From contig NZ_CALIBB010000142.1 of NCBI RefSeq assembly GCF_938045595.1, positions 1-8,800 on the forward strand: a stretch of 8,800 bases of DNA, read 5' to 3'. The notes below the pieces were generated by a model. It was not told the DNA's origin. It saw only the letters and a list, made by a program, of their open reading frames with translations, and did no database searches. The stretch comes from an uncultured Campylobacter sp. GTDB lineage: Bacteria > Campylobacterota > Campylobacteria > Campylobacterales > Campylobacteraceae. The first letter of the stretch is position 1. Every line of letters begins with the position of its first letter. A program made the position numbers and the translations under genes. This document shows positions 1 to 6,242 of this stretch, in pieces.

Positions 1-387
1 TTACGATTACAAAATGATGGAATTTTAAAATTCCGACTTTAAAATTTAGCCAGCGGAATTCCCAAGAAGTGACGTAGTTGGAAAAGTGCTAGAATAAAAA
101 GGTGATAGTTTCTGTAGCAGAAATATGGTAGGGCATAAATTTTATAAAATTTGGATTTGTAGAATTTAAAGTGAAGTAATATACAAGAGGAATTAAAATT
201 TGAAGTAATTCTAGGCTAGAAGCACATACTTCTGCGGTATGTTGTTAGCAAAGAGATTAAAATTTTAAAGCAGTTCCAGACGAGGTGATAAAAACGATAA
301 AGTAGCGGCGTGGAGGGTTAAATTTTAAAAATTATAAGTGAAAACAAAAGCAAAAAAGCAAAATTCCAAGAATTTCAAGCGAAATTT

Positions 388-464
388 GGGCTTTCAGCGG
401 TGTTTAAAATGGCAAATGGCTTTCGAAGCTATTTGAAATAACAAAGGGCTTTCGGCGGCATTTT
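388..464. repeat. Imperfect direct repeat pair (GGGCTTTC[A/G]GCGG)
   Basis: The word GGGCTTTCAGCGGTGTTT at 388-405 recurs at 446-463 as GGGCTTTCGGCGGCATTT, differing at three positions. The second copy forms the left arm of the strong hairpin at 446-482. Between the copies lies a smaller hairpin at 414-434 with a 9-bp stem (one G-T pair) around the palindromic core TTCGAA. The arrangement could be a decayed duplicated terminator or a short intergenic repeat element. I cannot tell whether it is dispersed in the genome. Confidence 0.4.
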
Positions 465-482
465 AATGCTCGCCAAAAGCCC
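446..482. terminator. Strong hairpin, possible bidirectional terminator
   Basis: GGGCTTTCGGCG at 446-457 pairs with CGCCAAAAGCCC at 471-482, with one C-A mismatch in 12 positions. The stem can extend inward through GCAT/ATGC. On the minus strand it follows htrA by about 180 nt and is followed by a T-rich stretch (TTTGTTATTT). On the plus strand it is followed by ATTTTCATAGTTT. Neither T-tract is strong. The distance from the htrA stop is large, so its role as the htrA terminator is an inference. Confidence 0.4.
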
Positions 483-665
483 ATTTTCATAGTTTATGCA
501 TCTTTTGCGCTCGAAAGCTAGGAATCCCACTTGTCAAAAAGCTCAAAATCTCAAAAGCTTCTGTTTGCTTACTTGCAATGTTCCGCTAATGCTTTGAGCT
601 GGGCTTGCCGCGGTTAAATTTTAACGCTTGCGCGTTTCTCGCAGCTAAAGCCTGGCGGACCAAGC

Positions 666-2087
666 TTAGCGGATTACAAGACCTTGCGGAATTCCGCGTC
701 TGATAACCCAGACTAGGGTCTTTTTGCCCTTGTAATCTTTGATATAACGATCAAAGTCGTCTGAGCTTTTGACATCGTTTTGACCGACTTGGATGATTAC
801 ATCGCCTACCTCAAAGCCGTAATCATCGGCTTTTGAGCCATCTTTTACGCTTAAGACGAGGGCACCCGAGACATCGTCGTCGAGGTTATATTTGCGGCGC
901 AAGCTGTCATTTAATGTCCTTAGCTTTAGCCCCTCTATTGCGCTTTTCGAGTCTTCGCCGGCTGAGCCTAAGGTAGTGGAGTCGGATTTCATCGCATCTA
1001 GCTTGATAGTCGTGCTCTTGCTTTTGCCGTCGCGCTCAAATTCTACATCCACTGAGCTTCCTGGAGCCATTGAGCCGATTAAATTTTTTAGCTCGTTGGC
1101 GTTTTTGATAGATTTGCCGTTTATTTTGGTGATCAAATCGCCGCGCTTGATGCCTGCTTTATCGGCAGGCATGTCTTTTTCGACGCTTGAGATTAGCGCG
1201 CCCTCTTTGCTTTCATAGAGCTCTTTTTGATCTTTAGACATATCCGAGATCGTAACGCCTATAAAGCCACGCTCGATCTTGCCGTTTGTGATGAGCTTTT
1301 CAGCGATCTCTTTTACCATATTTGAAGGGATCGCAAAGCCTACACCGTTATTTCCGCCGCCGCGACTTAAAATAGCGGAATTTATTCCCAAAAGCGCGCC
1401 GCGACTATCCACTAGCGCGCCGCCTGAGTTGCCCGGATTGATCGAAGCGTCGGTTTGGATGAAATTTTCATATTGATTTAACCCGATATTGTTTTTATTT
1501 AGCGCCGAGATTATGCCTTGAGTTATGGTGCCGCCCACGCCGAAAGGATTTCCGATAGCAAATACAATGTCGCCCTCCATAGCCTTGGACGAGTCGGCAA
1601 ATTTAACCGCAGAGAGATTTTTTTCGTCGATTTTGATGATTGCAAGGTCGGTTTTAGGGTCGGTGCCGATCACCTTGGCTTTATATTCCTTATCGCCTTC
1701 TAATAGCGTAACTACGATTTCGTCGGCATTTTCTATTACGTGATTATTTGTGACAATATAGCCGTCTTCGGAGATGATGACGCCAGAGCCTAGCGAGCTT
1801 CCCTCGCGCTCTTGTTGCTGCGGAATGTCAAAGTCGAAAAATTGCTTAAAAAACGGATCGTCAAACATCTGCGACATCGGGCTGTTGCCTGCTTTGATCT
1901 TGGTTTTAGTTGCGATATTGACGACGGATTTTTTTACGTCCGCAAGCGAGCTGTGATACGAAAGCACCACGTCTTGATTAAAGCCCGGATTTACGCGCTC
2001 ATAATTACTTGGAGCTTCTTTAATGTCGATACTGGCGCCAAAAAGCGCACCTGCTAAAGCTATCGATATGATGATCGATTTTTTCAT
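666..2087 (-). CDS. htrA: HtrA/DegP-family periplasmic serine protease and chaperone
   Basis: This 473-residue protein is a trypsin-like serine endopeptidase with chaperone activity that acts on misfolded proteins in the periplasm; family members in Campylobacter and Helicobacter are also released and cut host junction proteins. A signal peptide (Lys2-Lys3, then a hydrophobic stretch to about residue 18) is followed by the protease domain. The catalytic triad is His116 (TNNHVIEN), Asp147 (DPKTDLAI) and Ser221 (NPGNSGGA). Two PDZ domains follow, about 274-365 and 385-465, as in DegP/DegQ, and the length is normal for the family. The ATG start is preceded by AAAGGA (2095-2100 on the complement) with 7-nt spacing. 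It is divergent from cbpA across a 168-bp gap, the arrangement I recall from C. jejuni (Cj1228c/Cj1229). No defect is visible. Identification is very secure. Confidence 0.97.
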   Translation of the reverse strand: MKKSIIISIALAGALFGASIDIKEAPSNYERVNPGFNQDVVLSYHSSLADVKKSVVNIATKTKIKAGNSPMSQMFDDPFFKQFFDFDIPQQQEREGSSLGSGVIISEDGYIVTNNHVIENADEIVVTLLEGDKEYKAKVIGTDPKTDLAIIKIDEKNLSAVKFADSSKAMEGDIVFAIGNPFGVGGTITQGIISALNKNNIGLNQYENFIQTDASINPGNSGGALVDSRGALLGINSAILSRGGGNNGVGFAIPSNMVKEIAEKLITNGKIERGFIGVTISDMSKDQKELYESKEGALISSVEKDMPADKAGIKRGDLITKINGKSIKNANELKNLIGSMAPGSSVDVEFERDGKSKSTTIKLDAMKSDSTTLGSAGEDSKSAIEGLKLRTLNDSLRRKYNLDDDVSGALVLSVKDGSKADDYGFEVGDVIIQVGQNDVKSSDDFDRYIKDYKGKKTLVWVIRRGIPQGLVIR

Positions 2088-2122
2088 TTTTGCTTCCTTT
2101 GTGATAATGAAATTTTGGCGGA

Positions 2123-2128
2123 ATTATA
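2123..2128 (-). promoter_or_regulatory. Candidate -10 box of the htrA promoter
   Basis: On the minus strand, TATAAT lies 35 nt upstream of the htrA start codon and is preceded by an A/T-rich tract. There is no convincing -35 hexamer 16-18 nt further up, which is common for Campylobacter promoters that depend on the -10 and upstream T-rich periodicity. A second A/T-rich site (TATATT) lies upstream near 2142-2147. Assignment rests on the hexamer and position only. Confidence 0.4.
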
Positions 2129-2189
2129 AATTTTGTCCGCTAATATATTCTTAACGCAAAATTAAAATTTATAAATAGAATTTAGCAAA

Positions 2190-2210
2190 CTTGATTGACA
2201 CTCACTAAAG
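2190..2210 (+). promoter_or_regulatory. HAIR-like operator for HspR in front of cbpA-hspR
   Basis: The sequence reads CTTGATT, seven bases, ACTAAAG. It matches 12 of the 14 defined positions of the HspR-associated inverted repeat (CTTGAGT-N7-ACTCAAG). It overlaps the cbpA -35 box at 2195-2200, so bound repressor would block RNA polymerase. HspR is encoded by the second gene of this operon, and HspR autoregulation of cbpA-hspR is known in Helicobacter pylori. The site and the spacing are seen directly; binding is inferred. Confidence 0.7.
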
Positions 2211-2224
2211 TTTTATGATATAAT
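2195..2224 (+). promoter_or_regulatory. Sigma70 promoter of cbpA-hspR
   Basis: TTGACA at 2195-2200 and TATAAT at 2219-2224 are both perfect consensus hexamers, separated by 18 bp. A consensus -35 box is unusual in Campylobacter and suggests an intrinsically strong promoter that needs a repressor; the overlapping HAIR-like site fits this. Transcription would begin near 2231, giving a leader of about 25 nt before the ATG at 2256. Confidence 0.75.
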
Positions 2225-2255
2225 CTACATAAATTTTAAGATTTTAAGGATTAAA

Positions 2256-3158
2256 ATGGCAAGCACAAGCAGTTTATACGAAACCTTAGGCGTGGATAAA
2301 TCAGCAAGCGCCGAGGAGATTAAAAAAGCTTACCGCAGGCTGGCTCGCAAGTATCACCCGGATATCAATAAAGAACCAGGAGCTGAGGATAAATTTAAAG
2401 AGATCAACGCCGCGTATGAAATTTTAAGCGACGAGAAAAAGCGGGCGCAGTATGACCGCCACGGCGACGAGATGTTCGGCGGACAGAATTTCCACGATTT
2501 CGCGCAGGGCTCGGCAAACATGGGCGATCTAAACGACATCCTAAACAGCATTTTCGGCGGCTCTTTCGGCGCAAAAAGCGCAGGCTCACGTGGCGGATTT
2601 AGTTTCAGCTCTTTCGGTGGTGGCGAGGGTTTTAGTGGCTTTAGCGGCAGCAGTTTCGGCGGCACACAGAGCCTAGATACGCACAGCTCGATTGAAATTC
2701 CTTTTGAAACCGCGATACAAGGTGGCGAGATGAGCGTGCGCGTAAGTGGCGAGACGGTTAAATTTAAAGTACCCGCGGGCATCAATGCGGGCGAGAAGCT
2801 GCGCATCAGGGGTAAAGGACAAAAATCAGGCGCTCAAAGCGGCGATCTAATTTTAGAGATAAAAATCGCGCCAAGCGCCGAGTATAGCCGCGAAGGCGAC
2901 GATCTTTTCAAAAAAATTGACGTGCCTTTGAAAACGGCGATGTTTGGCGGAAAGGTAGAAATTTCGACGCCAAGCAAAAGCGCAACGATAAAGATCGCAA
3001 AAAATACCAAAAACGGGCAGAAATACCGCTTAAAAGGCTACGGCGTGCAAAACCGCAAGAGTAAAATTTTAGGCGATCTATACGCGGTGGTAAACGTCGT
3101 CCTTCCCGACGTCGATTCGCTGGATGAGGACGTCAAAGCCGCGCTGCAAAAGCTATAA
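2256..3158 (+). CDS. cbpA: CbpA, DnaJ-type co-chaperone (type II Hsp40)
   Basis: This 300-residue J-domain protein stimulates the ATPase of DnaK in the cytoplasm and hands over unfolded clients. The J domain spans residues 6-72 with the essential HPD motif at 34-36 (YHPDINKE). A Gly/Phe-rich linker covers about 74-137, rich in Ser and with many GGF/FGG units. Two beta-rich substrate-binding domains follow (about 141-210 and 215-293). No CxxCxGxG zinc-finger repeats are present, which separates it from DnaJ proper and places it with CbpA. The start is set by AAGGA at 2246-2250, 5 nt before the ATG. It is the first gene of an operon with hspR: the stop codon overlaps the Shine-Dalgarno of hspR and the gap is 12 bp. 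Expression is probably controlled by HspR through the operator at 2190-2210. Confidence 0.95.
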   Translation: MASTSSLYETLGVDKSASAEEIKKAYRRLARKYHPDINKEPGAEDKFKEINAAYEILSDEKKRAQYDRHGDEMFGGQNFHDFAQGSANMGDLNDILNSIFGGSFGAKSAGSRGGFSFSSFGGGEGFSGFSGSSFGGTQSLDTHSSIEIPFETAIQGGEMSVRVSGETVKFKVPAGINAGEKLRIRGKGQKSGAQSGDLILEIKIAPSAEYSREGDDLFKKIDVPLKTAMFGGKVEISTPSKSATIKIAKNTKNGQKYRLKGYGVQNRKSKILGDLYAVVNVVLPDVDSLDEDVKAALQKL

Positions 3159-3170
3159 GGAGGCATCAAA

Positions 3171-3482
3171 ATGCATGATTACGATGAGCCGGTTTATCTC
3201 ATATCGATAGTTTCGAAGGTCCTAGATATCCATCCGCAGACGCTGCGGCAATACGAACGCGAAGGACTCGTAAGCCCGGGGCGCACGGAGGGTAAGATGC
3301 GCCTGTACTCGGCGCATGATATGGACCGCATACGTATGATTTTAAACCTTACAAAGGAGCTTGGCGTCAATCTTGCGGGCGTGGACGTGATCTTTCGCCT
3401 GCAAGAAAGGATTGCCGAGTATGAGCGCGAGATCGAGGAGCTGCGGGCTAGAATTTTAGAGCTTGGCGGAGAGACAGATTAA
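3171..3482 (+). CDS. hspR: HspR, MerR-family heat-shock repressor
   Basis: This 103-residue protein is a DNA-binding repressor of chaperone genes. The winged helix-turn-helix covers about residues 8-48, with the MerR/HspR signature HPQTLRQYEREGLVSP (21-36) and a wing reading GKMRLYS (41-47). A C-terminal amphipathic segment rich in Glu, Arg and Leu (about 77-98) should form the dimerising coiled coil. There is no effector domain, as expected for HspR, which is thought to sense chaperone availability through DnaK. A perfect AAGGAGG Shine-Dalgarno (3157-3163) overlaps the cbpA stop and sits 7 nt from the ATG, so the two genes are probably co-translated. Likely targets are its own operon (HAIR-like site at 2190-2210) and, as in relatives, groESL and hrcA-grpE-dnaK elsewhere. 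The cbpA-hspR pairing strengthens the call. Confidence 0.93.
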   Translation: MHDYDEPVYLISIVSKVLDIHPQTLRQYEREGLVSPGRTEGKMRLYSAHDMDRIRMILNLTKELGVNLAGVDVIFRLQERIAEYEREIEELRARILELGGETD

Positions 3483-3502
3483 AGTTTGCGAAATAAAAAT
3501 TT

Positions 3503-3550
3503 TAAAGCTCAGCAAAAATCAGATCCTGGTGCTATAAGCTGAGATTTTAA
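3503..3550 (+). terminator. Weak terminator-like hairpin after hspR
   Basis: CTCAGC at 3508-3513 pairs with GCTGAG at 3538-3543. The stem extends outward past one G-A mismatch into AAA/TTT, and ATTTTAA follows. The loop is long (24 nt) and the T-tract short, so termination would be weak. It is the best candidate for ending the cbpA-hspR transcript and lies 25 nt after the hspR stop. Confidence 0.35.
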
Positions 3551-3907
3551 TGCTATCAAAAAGCAAAATCGCCTCGCAAGCGTAGATTAAAGCGATAAAT
3601 TTTGACTTTCAGAGCGGATTTGTGAGCGCGTAAAATTTAAAGTTGCGCTAAGCAAACTCGGGCGAATTTTCTTGCAATTAAATTTAAAAGCCGTCTTATA
3701 TAATTTAGCTTTAAAATTTAAAATTCCAAGTCGTGCTAGGCTTTAAAATTTTGTCGCGAACCTCTAAATTTAGCGATAAAGTGCGACATAATTTCTCTAT
3801 TTTTAAGCGGGATTTTAGTAAAATCACATTATAAAATTTACCCGTAAATTTATATGAAAAGATAAAATTTCATCGATTATCGCCTCCGGTAAATGGTCGC
3901 GGATAAT

Positions 3908-3950
3908 GTAAAATTTGACAATAAATTTAGCGCTAAATTTTACGTATAAT
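3908..3950 (+). promoter_or_regulatory. kefB promoter region with nested inverted repeats
   Basis: TATAAT at 3945-3950 lies 19 nt before the kefB ATG. Immediately upstream is a perfect 18-bp palindrome, AAATTTAGCGCTAAATTT (3923-3940), where a -35 contact would fall. A second inverted repeat pairs GTAAAATTT (3908-3916) with AAATTTTAC (3935-3943), nesting around it. TTGACA at 3915-3920 is 24 bp from the -10, too far to be a normal -35. The palindrome may be an operator. AAATTT words are common in this genome's gaps, which tempers the claim. Confidence 0.45.
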
Positions 3951-3969
3951 CTTACAAAAAAGGGAGTTA

Positions 3970-5601
3970 ATGGAGCTTGTTATAGAGCTATTTCTTGCGA
4001 TCACCGCGCTTGCGATAGTGCTAAATATCGTCTTTAAAATTTTTGAAATTCCCACTATCATCGGCTATATCGTCGCGGGCGTGTGCTTTTCGCAGATCTA
4101 TAGTCTAAGCAGTGTCGAAAACGCCCATATGTCCGAGCTGGCAGAATTTGGCATCGTCTTTTTGATGTTTACCATCGGGCTTGAGTTTAGCTTCCGCCAC
4201 TTAATGAGCATGAAAAAGGACGTATTTTTTAACGGCATACTCCAAGTGCTTGGCACCGGTATTATTCTAGCACTCATCATCGATCAAGCTTTCGGCGGAA
4301 ACATAAAAACCGTGATGATTATCGGGCTTGCGCTCGCGCTTAGCTCTACGGCGATCGTGCTAAAAACGCTCAACGAAACAGGCGAAATCAACCAAAACTA
4401 CGGGCGCAAGGTGCTTGGCATCCTGCTATTTCAAGACCTCGCCGTCATTCCGATATTGCTTATGATAGACATCTTTGGCTCGACTGACAACACTCCAGTA
4501 AATTATCTCATTTTAAAAACTGCCGTAAGCGCTGCAATAGTCGTAGTGATCCTTTTCGTGCTCGGCAAATTTGCTTTCAATCGCTTCCTTTACTACGTCG
4601 TAAGGACGAATTCTAAAGAAATTTTCATCGCGACCATCCTTTTTACCGTCGTGGGGGCTAGCTTTTTGGCGCATGTTTTTGGTTTTTCGTACACGCTGGG
4701 CGCATTCATCGCGGGCATGCTAATCGCAGAAACCGAGTATAAACACGAGATAGAGGCCGATCTGACGCCGTTTCGAGACATACTGCTCGGACTTTTTTTC
4801 ATCACGATTGGCATGCAGATAAATTTTGAAGTCATCGTCTCGCACTATGGGCTAATTCTACTCGCTATTATCGTTATAATGGCGCTTAAAACGGTTGTGA
4901 TTTACGCGATCTTATTTCTCTCGACCGGTAAAAGGATAGCACTAAAAGCGGCGCTGTCGCTATGCCAGATAGGTGAGTTTGCGCTTGCGATCTTTTCGCT
5001 GTTGATGAGCCGCGATATGCTAAGTAAGGAAAACGGGCAAATTTTAATTACAGTCGTAACCGCGACTATGATTTTAACGCCGTTTATTCTTAAGAATTTA
5101 AACAAAATCGCCAACCGCTTCGAGTCCAAGGTTGAAAAACTCGAGGATGAGGAGCATAAAACTCAAATCCCGCCGATGAAAAATCACATCATTGTAGCAG
5201 GCTACGGCAGGATAGGGCAGGAGGTGGTGCTGCGCCTTAAAGATCAGGGGCTGCTATACGTAGTCGCCGAGAGTGATTTAGAGCTCGTGGATCTGGGCAA
5301 ATCGCGCGGCGAGAATATATACTTTGTAAACATAATGCAAAAAACCGCGATCGACGAGCTGCATGCGCGCGATGCGTCGGTCATCATCCTAACGATCGCA
5401 AATCAGCAAAAGCTCGACATCGTCGCTAAGATGCTAAACGGCTCTAATTTAAAAGCAAATATCATAGTGATGCATACGGGTGCTGATCCGCAAAGCGAGC
5501 TGCAGAGCGAATACGGCGAAAATTTTATCTTTGTAAAAAAGGAGAGAGTAGTAGCCAATGCGCTTTTGCAAGAGGCATTGAAATGCAAGCTAACGCAGTA
5601 A
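3970..5601 (+). CDS. kefB: KefB-type cation/proton antiporter (CPA2) with RCK domain
   Basis: This 543-residue inner-membrane protein belongs to the CPA2 family, which exchanges K+ or Na+ for H+. Residues 1 to about 385 form roughly 12 transmembrane helices. Family features include the FLMFTIGLEFS segment, FQDLAVIP with its buried Asp, and HEIEADLTPF, which matches the HALESDIEPF regulatory loop of E. coli KefC. After an acidic linker (KLEDEEHKTQ) a TrkA-N/RCK domain begins near residue 403, with the nucleotide-binding GYGRIG at 411-416 and an acidic beta2 end (VVAESD). It is shorter than E. coli KefB/KefC (about 600-620 residues) and no KefF/KefG partner is nearby, so glutathione gating is unproven. 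The start codon has AGGGAG only 3 nt away, a tight spacing, but no other nearby start fits. It follows hspR as I recall in C. jejuni (Cj1231). Confidence 0.92.
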   Translation: MELVIELFLAITALAIVLNIVFKIFEIPTIIGYIVAGVCFSQIYSLSSVENAHMSELAEFGIVFLMFTIGLEFSFRHLMSMKKDVFFNGILQVLGTGIILALIIDQAFGGNIKTVMIIGLALALSSTAIVLKTLNETGEINQNYGRKVLGILLFQDLAVIPILLMIDIFGSTDNTPVNYLILKTAVSAAIVVVILFVLGKFAFNRFLYYVVRTNSKEIFIATILFTVVGASFLAHVFGFSYTLGAFIAGMLIAETEYKHEIEADLTPFRDILLGLFFITIGMQINFEVIVSHYGLILLAIIVIMALKTVVIYAILFLSTGKRIALKAALSLCQIGEFALAIFSLLMSRDMLSKENGQILITVVTATMILTPFILKNLNKIANRFESKVEKLEDEEHKTQIPPMKNHIIVAGYGRIGQEVVLRLKDQGLLYVVAESDLELVDLGKSRGENIYFVNIMQKTAIDELHARDASVIILTIANQQKLDIVAKMLNGSNLKANIIVMHTGADPQSELQSEYGENFIFVKKERVVANALLQEALKCKLTQ

Positions 5602-5607
5602 CCTTGA

Positions 5608-5631
5608 GCGTTTAAGATCAAATTTAAACGC
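5608..5631 (+). terminator. Hairpin directly after kefB
   Basis: GCGTTTAA at 5608-5615 pairs perfectly with TTAAACGC at 5624-5631 around an 8-nt loop, beginning 7 nt after the kefB stop. The stem is half A-T pairs and only ATTT follows, so it is a modest terminator or an mRNA 3'-end stabilising hairpin. A second small hairpin (GCGTT/AACGC, 5694-5709) lies further downstream. Confidence 0.4.
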
Positions 5632-5793
5632 ATTTGCTATGCCTAAAATATCCACGCTTCTTTATTCTTACTTCTATGCTCAGCTAATTTAAAGCGTTTT
5701 AATGAACGCAGATAAATAGATATATTTAAATGGCGGGCTTGCAAATTTAAAGACGCAAAGTGCTGCTTTGGATTGATTTAAATTCTAAATTTA

Positions 5794-5811
5794 AGCTGTC
5801 CTTTCACAGCT
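5794..5811 (-). terminator. Small hairpin downstream of the split membrane gene
   Basis: AGCTGT (5794-5799) pairs with ACAGCT (5806-5811) around a 6-nt loop. On the minus strand it lies about 80 nt after the stop of the gene ending at 5892 and is followed by TAAATTTAG, a poor T-tract. It could end transcription of the minus-strand pair, but the evidence is only the hairpin and its position. Confidence 0.25.
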
Positions 5812-5891
5812 AAAGAATACTTAGACAAGGAGCTTATGAAGTATATTTGAGCGATAAAGTTATTTAAAAACTCGTTTAAATTTTACTAATT

Positions 5892-6242
5892 TCACTCTTT
5901 TATCTCTTTATAAACGCTTAAGTTGCGTGCTAGGCAAACAAGGATAGTAATAACGGACACAGGCGTCACTGCTAGAAGATAAAATAAGCCAAAAAATAGC
6001 CCTATATCGCTAGATTCACTACCGCCGCCGGCAAGCCATAACGCTATAGCCATAATGGGATAATACAAAACCAATGTTACAATCGCAAAATTTTCTATCG
6101 CGAAAATCGTATTGCTTTTTTCGGGATTTTCTACGAAAAGTTTGCTGTATCTGCGTTTTGAAAAGAGAAATATAAGCGTGCAAACGGCGCTAATTATAAA
6201 CGCCCAGTGTAATTCGTACGAATTTGGTAAAAATAAAATCAA
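5892..6242 (-). CDS. Uncharacterised membrane protein, probable C-terminal part of a split gene
   Basis: The frame encodes up to 116 residues from a TTG codon (6240-6242) that overlaps the stop of the upstream frame by 4 bp (TTGA). It begins with LILFLPNS, the second half of a membrane helix whose first half (FAFVSFVTTVF) ends the upstream frame. It then has three clear helices at about 13-28, 48-71 and 80-105, and ends in a charged tail. No ribosome-binding site is visible upstream of the TTG, only a T-run, so independent initiation looks unlikely. Translational coupling, a -1 slip on the T-run, or a frameshift mutation or sequencing error in one gene are the alternatives; I favour one ancestral gene. 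I recognise no family or catalytic motif. The helix layout resembles the N-terminal half of the upstream frame. Confidence 0.6.
   Translation of the reverse strand: MILFLPNSYELHWAFIISAVCTLIFLFSKRRYSKLFVENPEKSNTIFAIENFAIVTLVLYYPIMAIALWLAGGGSESSDIGLFFGLFYLLAVTPVSVITILVCLARNLSVYKEIKE

Larger units (their letters stand above)
1..665. other. Non-coding region downstream of htrA
   Basis: No open frame of useful length is visible on either strand. The DNA is AT-rich with many AATTTTAAAATT-like words, including a perfect 16-bp palindrome at 19-34 (GGAATTTTAAAATTCC). The right half (about 388-482) holds repeated GGGCTTTC-type words and two hairpins, described separately. A 13-codon open frame enters from the left edge and stops at 40-42; it is too short to call as a gene tail. 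I recognise no RNA gene or mobile element here. Confidence 0.6.
3483..3969. other. AT-rich gap between hspR and kefB
   Basis: This 487-bp stretch has no open frame of note on either strand and no recognisable gene remnant. It holds a weak terminator-like hairpin just after hspR (3508-3543), an isolated TATAAT at 3699-3704 without a usable -35, and a dense group of inverted repeats next to the kefB start (3908-3943). Many AAATTTTAAA words are present, as in other gaps of this window. A small RNA starting near 3710 is possible but nothing specific supports it. Confidence 0.55.

Noticed and set aside
1..42. Open frame entering from the left edge (13 codons, stop at 40-42)
   Set aside because: Too short to distinguish the tail of an upstream gene from chance.
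892..2057. Several plus-strand open frames of 60-108 codons inside htrA
   Set aside because: They lie antisense to a gene with a complete catalytic triad and PDZ domains, have biased unnatural composition, and lack ribosome-binding sites.
2354..2806. 150-codon minus-strand frame inside cbpA
   Set aside because: It is Pro/Ser/Leu-rich shadow sequence opposite the Gly-rich cbpA linker, with no recognisable domain.
3699..3704. Isolated TATAAT in the hspR-kefB gap
   Set aside because: The nearest TTGCAA is 21 bp away and no RNA or reading frame follows, so it is not called as a promoter.
5826..5850. Strong AAGGAG followed by ATG at 5836
   Set aside because: The frame stops after four codons (MKYI) and nothing recognisable continues in other frames; at most a decayed gene start or a leader peptide with no gene to control.
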